From positions 1 through 40,248 of the forward strand of contig CAZHGD010000056.1 in NCBI GenBank assembly GCA_964531735.1: DNA of 40,248 nt, read 5' to 3'. Under the pieces are notes generated by a model. It worked only from the letters and a program-made list of their open reading frames with translations. It did not search any database and was not told the DNA's origin. This DNA is from CAZHGD01 sp964531735 (GTDB taxonomy: Bacteria > Armatimonadota > UBA10988). Positions 33,685-40,248 of the stretch are shown here, in pieces (the stretch's first letter is position 1; each line of letters begins with the position of its first letter). The translations under genes and the position numbers were made by a program.

Positions 33685-35649
33685 GTGGAGCCGAGCGCGC
33701 GACGTGAACCGGTGTCGGTCCGCGCCGTGGGCATCGGCTTGCTGGCCACCATCGCGTTGTGCGGCCTCACGCCTTACAACGACTACAAGATCGCCGCGAC
33801 CTATATCGCGGGCAACCACCTGCCCATCGGCAGCTTCTTCCTGCTGGCGCTGCTCATCCTGGGTGGCAACACGGTACTGCGGCGCCTGCGCCCGAGCGCC
33901 GCGCTGCGCCCCGGCGAACTGGTGACCATCTGGGCCATGACCGTGGTGTCCAGCGGGCTGCCCAGCTCGGGGCTGTTCCGCTACCTGACGCCGCACATCG
34001 TGGCGGGCCTGCACTTCGCGACGCCCGAGAACGGCTGGGCCGGCCGCGTCCTGGCGCATCTGCCGGCGGCGCTTCAGATCACCGACGCCGACGCCGTCCG
34101 CTACTTCTACGATGGGCTCTACGGCCGCGCCGGTTTGCCGTGGCACGTGTGGCTACGCCCGCTGACCGTCTACGGTGTCTTTGCCGCGGCGCTGTTCGGC
34201 GCGTTCATCTGCCTCAGCGTGATCATGCGGCGCCAGTGGGTGGACCACGAGCGGTTCACGTTCCCGATTGTGCAGTTGCCGGTCGAGATGGCGCAGGCGC
34301 CAGGTGACGGCCATCTGCTGCCGCCGTTCTTCCGCGATGGCGGCATGTGGGCCGCCGTGGCGCTGATGACGCTGATCCACACCATGAACGGCCTGCACCA
34401 GGTCTGGGCCGCGGTGCCCGAAGTGCGGCTGTACGCGCAGCGGCTGGAGGGTCTCACCGGCCGCGGTTGGCGCGCCTGGAACTACACCGGCCTGCCGGTC
34501 TACCCGCTGACGGTCGGCTTCTCCTACCTGCTCAACAACGAAGTGCTATTGAGCCTGTGGCTGTTCCACGTGCTCTACAAGGTCGAGCTGATGGTTGCCG
34601 ACTGGTGGGGCCTGACCCCGACGCGGGTGGGCATGGGCGGCTACGGGTCCGAGGCGTTCGCCTCGCAACAGGCCGCCGGGGCCGCGCTGGCCCTGACCGC
34701 TTGGATGCTGTACACCGGGCGGCACCACTACCTGCGCGTGCTGCGGCGAGCGTTCGGCGGCCCGCGGTCACCGGGCGAAGCGGACGAGGGCCTGACCTAC
34801 CGCGCAGCCGTGGTCGGGTTCGCGTTCTGCATGGCGCTGATGCTGGCATGGTTGGCGCGGCTGGGCGGCCAGCTCGGCATGGCGGCGGGGGTGCTGGTGT
34901 TCGCCTTCGCGTCCTATGTCACGCTGAGCTGGATGGTCTGTCAGGCCGGCCTGCTGTTCGTGCAGCCCGTGTGGGCCGGGCGCGAGATGATGGTGCGCTT
35001 GTTCGGCAGTGGCGCCTTCACGCCGCGGTCCATCCTGGTCGCCTCGCAGGTGGAGTATATCTTCGCACTGGACCTGCGCGAGTTCGTGCTGCCGCACCTG
35101 CTGAACGTGCAGAAGGCGGGCGACGCCGTGCCGACGTCGCGGCGGGGGCTGCTGGGCGCCATGGCCCTGGCGCTGGTGGCCGGCTTCGTCGTGTCAGCCT
35201 ACACGACCATCCGGCTGCCCTACGACTACGGTGCCGGCGTGGGGCTGAACAATGCCTGGACCTACCAGATGTCGCCGCTGCTGCCGATCCGCTACCTGGA
35301 CAGCCTGCTGAACGTAGCGCAGCCGGTGAGTAGCGGCACCTGGTGGAACCTGACCGGCGGCTTCGCCGGCATGTGGCTGGTGATGCTGTGGCGGACGAGT
35401 GTGTCGTGGTTCCGCCTGCATCCGGCAGGCTTCATCATCGCCAGCGGCTACCCGATCCGCTGCTTCTGGGTCTCGTTCCTGATCGGCTGGGTGGCGAAGA
35501 ACGCCATTCTCAAGGCCGGCGGCCTGCGCCTGTATCGCCGTGCCCGGCCGTTCTTCCTCGGCCTGGTGGTGGGCGACTGCCTGAACGGTGCGGTGTGGGT
35601 GATCCTCTCGGCGCTGCTGAACGTGCGCTACCAGATCCTGCCGGGCTAG
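33685..35649 (+). CDS. DUF6785/DUF6784-like polytopic membrane protein
   Basis: A 654-residue integral membrane protein with about twelve or more hydrophobic segments. Features recalled from the DUF6785/DUF6784 family, common in Armatimonadota and related phyla, include TPYNDYKIAATYIAGNHLP near the start and, later, RRQWVDHERFTFPIVQLPVE. It is somewhat like the OPT oligopeptide-transporter shape, but transport is not shown. GTG start with GAAGGGG 7 bases upstream. It continues the infB operon direction with 16 bases between it and ylxP. Its stop TAG and the stop of the facing amidohydrolase share a CTAG tetranucleotide (35646-35649). Confidence 0.75.
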   Translation: MEPSARREPVSVRAVGIGLLATIALCGLTPYNDYKIAATYIAGNHLPIGSFFLLALLILGGNTVLRRLRPSAALRPGELVTIWAMTVVSSGLPSSGLFRYLTPHIVAGLHFATPENGWAGRVLAHLPAALQITDADAVRYFYDGLYGRAGLPWHVWLRPLTVYGVFAAALFGAFICLSVIMRRQWVDHERFTFPIVQLPVEMAQAPGDGHLLPPFFRDGGMWAAVALMTLIHTMNGLHQVWAAVPEVRLYAQRLEGLTGRGWRAWNYTGLPVYPLTVGFSYLLNNEVLLSLWLFHVLYKVELMVADWWGLTPTRVGMGGYGSEAFASQQAAGAALALTAWMLYTGRHHYLRVLRRAFGGPRSPGEADEGLTYRAAVVGFAFCMALMLAWLARLGGQLGMAAGVLVFAFASYVTLSWMVCQAGLLFVQPVWAGREMMVRLFGSGAFTPRSILVASQVEYIFALDLREFVLPHLLNVQKAGDAVPTSRRGLLGAMALALVAGFVVSAYTTIRLPYDYGAGVGLNNAWTYQMSPLLPIRYLDSLLNVAQPVSSGTWWNLTGGFAGMWLVMLWRTSVSWFRLHPAGFIIASGYPIRCFWVSFLIGWVAKNAILKAGGLRLYRRARPFFLGLVVGDCLNGAVWVILSALLNVRYQILPG

Positions 35650-36932
35650 AGTGCCGCGCGGTCGAGTCCCAAGCGGTAGAACTCGTTCGGGTTGTCGAAC
35701 ATCAGCCGCTGGGCGACCAACTCGGCATCGGCACGAGTCAGGGCGCCTTCGGTGACCTTCTCGGCCAGCACCTGCGCGATGTTGCGGCGGGCCAGCTCGA
35801 GATGGCCGTACACCTTCTCGACGATGCTGTAGTCGCCGCCGAAGCCGAAGATCTTGGTGTTCGGCACCAGATCGAGCCACTCGGACAGCGCGGCGCGCGC
35901 CTGGGCGGGACAGATGATGTGCATCCAGGCCATGTTGAGGTGGACGCCGGGGAAGTACTTGGCCAGCACGGCGATCTCGCGCACCCACGGCATGCCGCCG
36001 TGGAACAGGTCGACGCGGAGCCGCGGGAACTCCTCCAACAGGCTCTGCAGCAGCAGTGGGTGGGCGTTGCTGATGCGGTTGTAGTTGCCGGCTTGCAGCC
36101 CGGTATGGATGACCATCGGCAAGCCGACGGCCTCGGCGCGGGCGAACAGCTCGAACATGAGGAAGTCCTGCAGCGGCAGCGCCTCCGTGGTGGACAGCCA
36201 GTGGCCCTCATGGGTCAGCACGCGGTTGAAGACCACCTCGGCCTCGTGGCGCGAGACCTTGGCGAAGCCGATGCTCCGCTCGTAGGCATGAGCCGACTTG
36301 ATGCCCACCACCGTCGGGTCGGCGCGCCAGCGCTCGACGGTGCGGGTCATCGCGACCAAGGCGTCGTCCAGCGAGTGGACGGCCACCTGGCAGCGGGCGG
36401 CCAACTGGTCGATGGCGCCGCGGCTGGTCAGGTTGACCACCTCGGGGCCCGGCGCCAGATGGCGGAAGTAGCTGGGGAACGGGCTCTGCCCGAGGCACCA
36501 GCACTCGATGCAGGCGGCCAGCCGACAGCGCTCGCGCAGGATGTCGTCGTACAGGCCGGGCTGGTTGAGCTCCTGCAAGGCAGTCGAGACGTCGGCGTAG
36601 GTGTCGTCGTCGAGGTCGGGGAAACCGAGCACGTCGCGGACGACCAACAGCGCCGACCGCGCGTAGCCGGTGTTGCGGATGGCGCTGAGGAACGGACGGA
36701 AGCGCTGCCACCGGTCGGATAACGGCAGCGCCCGGTCCGCCAAGGCGGCGAAGTCCGCGCTGCCGGCGCCGGCAGCGACCAGGTCGGCGGCGCAGTAGCC
36801 TTCGAACAGCGTGTAGAAGTCCTTGGCCCAACCGAGCGCCTCGGGTTCCGGTGGCAGGTGCTCGTGGGCATCGATGGTCCAGGTCGCAGTGAGCAGTTCG
36901 TGGAGTTCAACGGCCAGGCTGCGTGGGGACAT
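35646..36932 (-). CDS. Metal-dependent amidohydrolase (TIM-barrel, uronate-isomerase/Amidohydro_2-like)
   Basis: A 428-residue cytoplasmic-looking enzyme. The metal ligands of the amidohydrolase superfamily appear in order: HxH (His23, His25 in DAHEHL), Lys212 (VVGIKSAH, possibly carboxylated), His276 (MVIHTG), His311 (LFHGGMP) and Asp367 (FGGDYS). The HEHLPPEPEAL start and overall length suggest the glucuronate-isomerase-like or decarboxylase-like branches; substrate unknown. ATG at 36932 has AGGAGGT 6 bases upstream, ideal. The same frame stays open for 1.8 kb upstream through other genes, but this is Arg/Pro-rich shadow. Confidence 0.82.
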   Translation of the reverse strand: MSPRSLAVELHELLTATWTIDAHEHLPPEPEALGWAKDFYTLFEGYCAADLVAAGAGSADFAALADRALPLSDRWQRFRPFLSAIRNTGYARSALLVVRDVLGFPDLDDDTYADVSTALQELNQPGLYDDILRERCRLAACIECWCLGQSPFPSYFRHLAPGPEVVNLTSRGAIDQLAARCQVAVHSLDDALVAMTRTVERWRADPTVVGIKSAHAYERSIGFAKVSRHEAEVVFNRVLTHEGHWLSTTEALPLQDFLMFELFARAEAVGLPMVIHTGLQAGNYNRISNAHPLLLQSLLEEFPRLRVDLFHGGMPWVREIAVLAKYFPGVHLNMAWMHIICPAQARAALSEWLDLVPNTKIFGFGGDYSIVEKVYGHLELARRNIAQVLAEKVTEGALTRADAELVAQRLMFDNPNEFYRLGLDRAAL

Positions 36933-36993
36933 GGTGACCTCCTGGCAAGGCGTTGCCGCCGCTGGGTGGTTCGTGGCGGGGCGGCGCGCACCT

Positions 36994-37013
36994 GCCGCCG
37001 ATCTGTCGGCGGC
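36994..37013. repeat. Perfect 8-bp inverted repeat between divergent genes
   Basis: GCCGCCGA (36994-37001), loop TCTG, TCGGCGGC (37006-37013). It stands 4 bases before the -35 of the rightward promoter and 62 bases upstream of the leftward amidohydrolase start, a place where a dimeric regulator could control both. A simple GC-rich hairpin in RNA is the alternative. Confidence 0.45.
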
Positions 37014-37017
37014 CGGC

Positions 37018-37046
37018 TTGACCTCAGACTCCGCGGGTCGGATAAT
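37018..37046 (+). promoter_or_regulatory. Sigma-70 promoter of the repeat-protein/FGE-like pair
   Basis: TTGACC (37018-37023), a 17-base spacer, and GATAAT (37041-37046), five of six matches in both hexamers. Transcription would start near 37053, leaving about 17 bases to the ATG at 37070. An 8-bp inverted repeat lies directly upstream. Confidence 0.65.
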
Positions 37047-37069
37047 CACCGCAGAAGGGATGGCCGCCG

Positions 37070-37765
37070 ATGGGCTGGTTCGACCGCTTGCGGAAGACTG
37101 CGGAAGACGCGGCGGCGCGTCTGTCGAGCACCGCCGAGCAGGCCGCGCGGTATGTGGCGGAGCAGGGCCCGGGCTTCGTCGGCGAGGGCGCCGCGGAGAT
37201 GCTGGCCGAACGTGATTGGCGCCGGGCGCGCGCGATGGCCGAAGCGGGCCTGGACCGCGGCACAGCGGCCGAGGTGATCGCGCTGCTGGAGCCGCACCAG
37301 TGGGTCGACAGCGACTACGCGCTGCTGCTCGGCGGGTTGCTGGCTCAGGCGTACCAGGCGGTGGGCCGGCTGGACGAGGCGACGGCCACGCTGACGGCAA
37401 CACTGGCCAAGCTCCGCGACCCGCTGGTGCGGCGGAGTGCCGCCGCGGTACTGGTCGAAGAGCAGAACCAGGTGGCCGAGGAGTTCGAGATCGACCTGCT
37501 GGTGTCGCTGGCCAGCGCGGCGCTGGCCGCGGGCGACTACGGTACCTGCATCCGGCGCTCGATGGAAGCTCGCGGGGTGGACGAGCACGCACTGACCGCT
37601 TACTACCTGGAGGGCGTGGCCATGCTGCGGCACGGCTTCGCGCCGGAAGCGGTGGCGGAGTTGTGGGCGCGGGCGATGGTGCTGGGCGGCGGTGAGACGG
37701 TGGTGGGCTGGGTGCGCGAACTGCTGCCCGACCACCTGCCGTGGTTCGAGGGTCGGGTGGGGTAG
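37070..37765 (+). CDS. Hypothetical helical-repeat protein upstream of FGE-like gene
   Basis: A 231-residue Ala/Leu/Glu-rich protein with no signal peptide or membrane helix. It begins MGWFDRLRKTAEDAA, an amphipathic helix. The rest is regular helix pairs (ALLLGGLLAQAYQAVGRLDEATATL, where GRLDEA is TPR-like; LLVSLASAALAAGDYGTCI; YYLEGVAMLRHGFAPEAVAEL), so it is likely a TPR-like or ARM-like scaffold. Not matched to a named family. ATG at 37070 follows GAAGGG at 10 bases. The stop is 4 bases before the next gene, so the two are a likely functional pair. Confidence 0.6.
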   Translation: MGWFDRLRKTAEDAAARLSSTAEQAARYVAEQGPGFVGEGAAEMLAERDWRRARAMAEAGLDRGTAAEVIALLEPHQWVDSDYALLLGGLLAQAYQAVGRLDEATATLTATLAKLRDPLVRRSAAAVLVEEQNQVAEEFEIDLLVSLASAALAAGDYGTCIRRSMEARGVDEHALTAYYLEGVAMLRHGFAPEAVAELWARAMVLGGGETVVGWVRELLPDHLPWFEGRVG

Positions 37766-37769
37766 CACC

Positions 37770-39272
37770 GTGCGGCTGACCTTCTGGCGACGAGTCCGCT
37801 TCCTCCTCCGGGGCCGACCGGTGCCACGGCGGCCGGGGCGCGTCACCGTGCGCGGGCTGACGCGGCGCGGGCAGAGCGCGCGCGACCAGTTGGTGCAGGC
37901 GCTGCTGGAACTGCGCCAGGTGGTCGAGGCTGGCCGGGCCGAGGACTTGGCGCTGGCGTGGTTCCGCGTTGACGAAGCGAAGGCGGCGGTGGTCTGGTAC
38001 GAGGCTGGGCGCGCACCGGCCTATCCGGCGGTGCTGCCCGAGGAGCAGGCGTTGGCCGAGCGGGCCTTCCGCATGGTCACCGGCCGGCCGGTGACCGCGG
38101 CCAACCTGCTGCAGCGGGGTGGCGACCAGTTGAGCATGTTGCGCTACCGCCTGATCGTCTCGCGGCTGCCGATGTGGTGCGCCACCGGCGGCCGTCGGGC
38201 CGCCGAGGCGCTGCGGCTGGCCTACGAACTGATGAACCACAGCCGCGATGTGCTGTCGCCCTACGGCCGCTGGCTGCTGGCGGCGGCGGTCTGCCAGGCG
38301 GCGCGCGATGACGAGGAGCTGGCCCGCCAACGCGAGCGGTTCCGCTTGGTCACCGGCGACTACCGCGCTGGTGACGGCTCGTCGATGATGTTCATCAGCG
38401 GCGGCGACTTCGACTTGCCGCTGCCGACGTCGCTCACCGAGGTGCTCGACCAGCGTGGCATGCCGACGCGTCTCGAGGCGATGAAGAAGGACGCGCCGGC
38501 GGAGATCACCCGGTTCTTCCTGCGCCTGACGCCGCGTGGGCAACAGGTCTTCATGAAGGCGTTCCTGCGGCGCGAGGAGGCCTATCGCAACGGCTACCCT
38601 TGGCGGAAGCCGCCGTGGCTCGCCTCCGAAGGCTACGTGTTCGTGAAGACCCGAGTCCACCTGCCGGCGTTCTTCATCGACCGCCGGCCCATCAGTCACG
38701 CGATGTTCCAGGACTTCGTGCACCGCAGCAAGGTCTGGCTGCCCTCGCGGGTCAGCTCGCACGCGGTCGACCGCGACACCTACCTACCGAGCTGGAACGG
38801 CGACATGCCGTCGCTGGGCCAGCTCAACGAGCCCGTGACCGGCGTCAGCTACCAAGCGGTGCGGGCGTATGTGGCTGCGCATGGCAAGCAGTTGCCCACC
38901 GAAGCGCAGTGGGTCTTCGCGCTGGTCGGCGCCGAGGTGCCTGAGACGCGGCAGGTGGGCGCGGAGTCGCGGCCGAGCATGAGTGACGAGGAGCGCGCGA
39001 TCCATGGCCGGCGGGCCGCGGAGCACGGCCTGCACGTCCTGTTGCCGGAGCGCGTCTACGATTTCGACGGCGCCTGGCACTTCAATGTCGATGACACGCC
39101 GCTCCACGATCCGCGTGGCCCCAGCAGCGGCAGCGCGCACGTCTGGCGCACGCCAACCGCGCGCGGACGCGTGCCCGACCTAGCCGGTGACGCCAACCTC
39201 ACCTTCCGTGGCGTGGTGCCGGCCTCACGCGTCTGGGCGCAATCGCTGCCTGCGGCCGATGCCGAAGGTTGA
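37770..39272 (+). CDS. Protein with C-terminal FGE/SUMF1-like domain lacking catalytic cysteines
   Basis: A 500-residue protein. The first 290 residues form an unknown mostly helical, basic region. From about 294 it follows the formylglycine-generating-enzyme (sulfatase-modifying factor) fold: FFIDRRPISHAMFQDFV, PVTGVSYQAVRAYVAAHGK, LPTEAQWVFA and, near the end, DLAGDANLTFRGVVPASR. Catalytic FGEs carry a Cys pair near CxRGGSW...; here the equivalent segment has FRGVV and there is no Cys in this domain. It is therefore a binding or structural version, as in many bacterial FGE-like proteins, not a formylglycine synthase. GTG at 37770 has GGTGGGG ahead and follows the stop of the previous gene by 4 bases. 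Confidence 0.65.
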   Translation: MRLTFWRRVRFLLRGRPVPRRPGRVTVRGLTRRGQSARDQLVQALLELRQVVEAGRAEDLALAWFRVDEAKAAVVWYEAGRAPAYPAVLPEEQALAERAFRMVTGRPVTAANLLQRGGDQLSMLRYRLIVSRLPMWCATGGRRAAEALRLAYELMNHSRDVLSPYGRWLLAAAVCQAARDDEELARQRERFRLVTGDYRAGDGSSMMFISGGDFDLPLPTSLTEVLDQRGMPTRLEAMKKDAPAEITRFFLRLTPRGQQVFMKAFLRREEAYRNGYPWRKPPWLASEGYVFVKTRVHLPAFFIDRRPISHAMFQDFVHRSKVWLPSRVSSHAVDRDTYLPSWNGDMPSLGQLNEPVTGVSYQAVRAYVAAHGKQLPTEAQWVFALVGAEVPETRQVGAESRPSMSDEERAIHGRRAAEHGLHVLLPERVYDFDGAWHFNVDDTPLHDPRGPSSGSAHVWRTPTARGRVPDLAGDANLTFRGVVPASRVWAQSLPAADAEG

Positions 39273-39296
39273 CACGCCGGCGGCGGCAAGCGTGAT
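39269..39296 (+). promoter_or_regulatory. Promoter of the lipoprotein gene
   Basis: TTGACA (39269-39274) overlaps the stop codon of the FGE-like gene. A 16-base spacer and GATAGT (39291-39296) follow, so the lipoprotein has its own promoter. The -10 is weaker than the -35. Confidence 0.45.
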
Positions 39297-39328
39297 AGTA
39301 AGCAAGACGGAGTGCTGCCGTCTGGCGG

Positions 39329-40198
39329 ATGACGACCATGAGACGGTACAGAACAGCTTTGAGCTTGCTTGCCACGACGATGCTGGCGCTGGTTGGCTGC
39401 GGGGGCGGCGGCGGGAGCGACACCTACTACGACTCCTCGTCGAGTGGCGGTAGCGCCACCACGCGCGAGACCGTGCCGGTGATCGGCGTCTACCGCGGTT
39501 CACTGCGTGACTACGGGCAGCGCACCTGGCTGTCGTTCCGCATGAAGAGCGACGGCAGCGCGATTGGCGACCTGTCCTACGACGGGGTCACCAACGGCAT
39601 CGCGCTGACCGGCGGCCTGGTCGAACAGAGCCTGCTCTTCCGTTTGGTGAGCAGCGAGGTGCTGATCGAGGGCTACTTCTACGGCGCCTACAGCAGCGTG
39701 TCGAACAGCGACTACACTCGCGACGGCGTGCAGTTCTACGGTGAGTGGACCACGCCTGACGGTCGCCATGGCATCGCCCGGGCCTGGCACGAGAGTTGGC
39801 AGCACCAAGGGCACACCTCGACCTGGTACGTGGAGCATCCCGACTACTACCTGATCACGCCGGCGGTCGGCGTGGTCCTGACGACGGTGCCCGACACCTA
39901 CGTCGAGGACAGCCCCGAACCGGTCATCTGGTACGAGGACGGCTCCGGAACCGTCGTTGACCCCGGCTCACCGAGCCCTCCGGGGACGACGACCGAGCCG
40001 GGCTCGGGGACGGTCAGCGAGCCGGAACCGACAGTGCCCGATGATGCCGAGGTGGACGACTGGTCCTGGACGACCGAACCGGACGGCAGTGTCGAGACGC
40101 CTTATGTGGACGGCTACGACGTGATTGAGCGGCACAAGCACCGCCAACGGCACAAGGTGCGGGCCGTCATCCGGCAGCGGCGGCCTGCTCGCCGGTAG
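39329..40198 (+). CDS. Putative lipoprotein with Gly-rich linker and charged C-terminus
   Basis: A 289-residue protein with a lipobox (LALVGC, Cys24 lipidated) after a basic and hydrophobic signal. It begins the mature part with a Gly/Ser-rich linker, followed by a beta-rich domain (about 48-180: VIGVYRGSLRDYGQRTWLSFRM, GDLSYDGVTNGIALTGG, EHPDYYLITPAVGVV), and then a Pro/Thr/Ser/Glu-rich segment (about 205-245). The last 26 residues are strongly basic (His/Arg/Lys-rich), unlike the acidic stretch before, so either a charged tail or a late frameshift is possible. No family recognised. ATG 39329 is used; ATG 39338 is an alternative. Confidence 0.65.
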   Translation: MTTMRRYRTALSLLATTMLALVGCGGGGGSDTYYDSSSSGGSATTRETVPVIGVYRGSLRDYGQRTWLSFRMKSDGSAIGDLSYDGVTNGIALTGGLVEQSLLFRLVSSEVLIEGYFYGAYSSVSNSDYTRDGVQFYGEWTTPDGRHGIARAWHESWQHQGHTSTWYVEHPDYYLITPAVGVVLTTVPDTYVEDSPEPVIWYEDGSGTVVDPGSPSPPGTTTEPGSGTVSEPEPTVPDDAEVDDWSWTTEPDGSVETPYVDGYDVIERHKHRQRHKVRAVIRQRRPARR

Positions 40199-40248
40199 CC
40201 AGGCGCATGACACGCTCGGGCGTCGCCTCGCCGGCGGACAACTCGCCG
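40167..40248 (-). CDS. C-terminal end of a sugar ABC transporter ATP-binding protein (partial)
   Basis: Reading leftward from the window edge gives GELSAGEATPERVMRLATG and a short Ala-rich tail before a TGA at 40167-40169. Sugar importer ATPases of the RbsA/MglA/XylG type commonly end in ExSxxEATEExIMxLATG, so this is probably the end of such a gene; the rest lies outside the window. It overlaps the end of the facing lipoprotein gene by 32 bases. Only 26 residues are visible, so the assignment rests on the tail pattern. Confidence 0.5.
   Translation of the reverse strand, partial: GELSAGEATPERVMRLATGEQAAAAG

Noticed and set aside
36933..38762. Very long leftward open frame upstream of the amidohydrolase
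   Set aside because: It is an antisense shadow of two rightward genes: rich in Arg, Pro and Gln, without motifs. The real gene starts at 36932 with AGGAGGT.
37770..39272. Diversity-generating retroelement variable protein
   Set aside because: FGE-like folds are common in such elements, but there is no reverse transcriptase, template repeat or matching variable repeat in the window.

Overview
This 40.2 kb window is very GC-rich and densely coding, and it looks like chromosomal DNA of an Armatimonadota-type bacterium. Three things suggest this: a prepilin-like protein with the AILFPVFAKAREKAR segment and an H-X9-DG motif (149-778), DUF6785-type and RIFT-barrel/PL26-type proteins, and Tat-exported sugar-related proteins. 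This is inference from protein style; no rRNA gene is present. A large surface protein ends in an outer-membrane beta-signal with terminal Phe, which implies a diderm envelope. Recognisable promoters follow TTGAC(A/C)-N16-18-TATACT-like consensus. Many starts are GTG, and TTG appears in a few. Strong GGAG/AGGAGG ribosome sites fix most starts.

Layout. 1-4.2 kb: a prepilin-like protein, a bidirectional hairpin terminator, then a leftward pair (DUF3592-like membrane protein and a large PL26/RIFT-barrel polysaccharide-lyase-like protein). 4.2-9.9 kb: a tight rightward operon of a COG0523 GTPase, a DUF2142 membrane protein and a large beta-barrel surface protein. 10.1-16.1 kb: a sirohaem nitrite/sulfite reductase (leftward), an SDR oxidoreductase, a Tat-exported PL22-like beta-propeller and a class A penicillin-binding protein with an odd acidic/poly-Gly tail. 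16.2-21.4 kb: a TIM-barrel sugar isomerase, a Tat-exported pyruvyltransferase-family protein and a secreted beta-helix/LamG protein. 21.5-24.0 kb: a CheW protein split by a zinc-binding CZB domain (frameshifted), nicotinamidase and Tgt.

24.05-29.0 kb is the most unusual part. Five consecutive, overlapping leftward genes encode paralogous membrane proteins. Each is built as two repeats of a 2-TM hairpin plus a bacterial-PH-like domain, and each ends in a nearly invariant tail (ALSRxxGD[DE]xxAxxG[LI]S). I know of no described system that matches this, and it is the leading candidate for an undescribed one.

29.2-33.7 kb is the conserved translation/transcription operon rimP-nusA-rnpM(ylxR)-infB-ylxP. 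It has a strong extended -10 promoter and an intrinsic-terminator-like hairpin just before rimP. It continues into a DUF6785 membrane protein instead of rbfA/truB. 35.6-40.2 kb holds an amidohydrolase, a divergent pair (repeat-like protein plus an FGE/SUMF1-like protein lacking catalytic cysteines), a lipoprotein, and the C-terminal end of a leftward sugar ABC-transporter ATPase running off the window. No tRNA, rRNA, CRISPR array, insertion sequence or prophage was seen.
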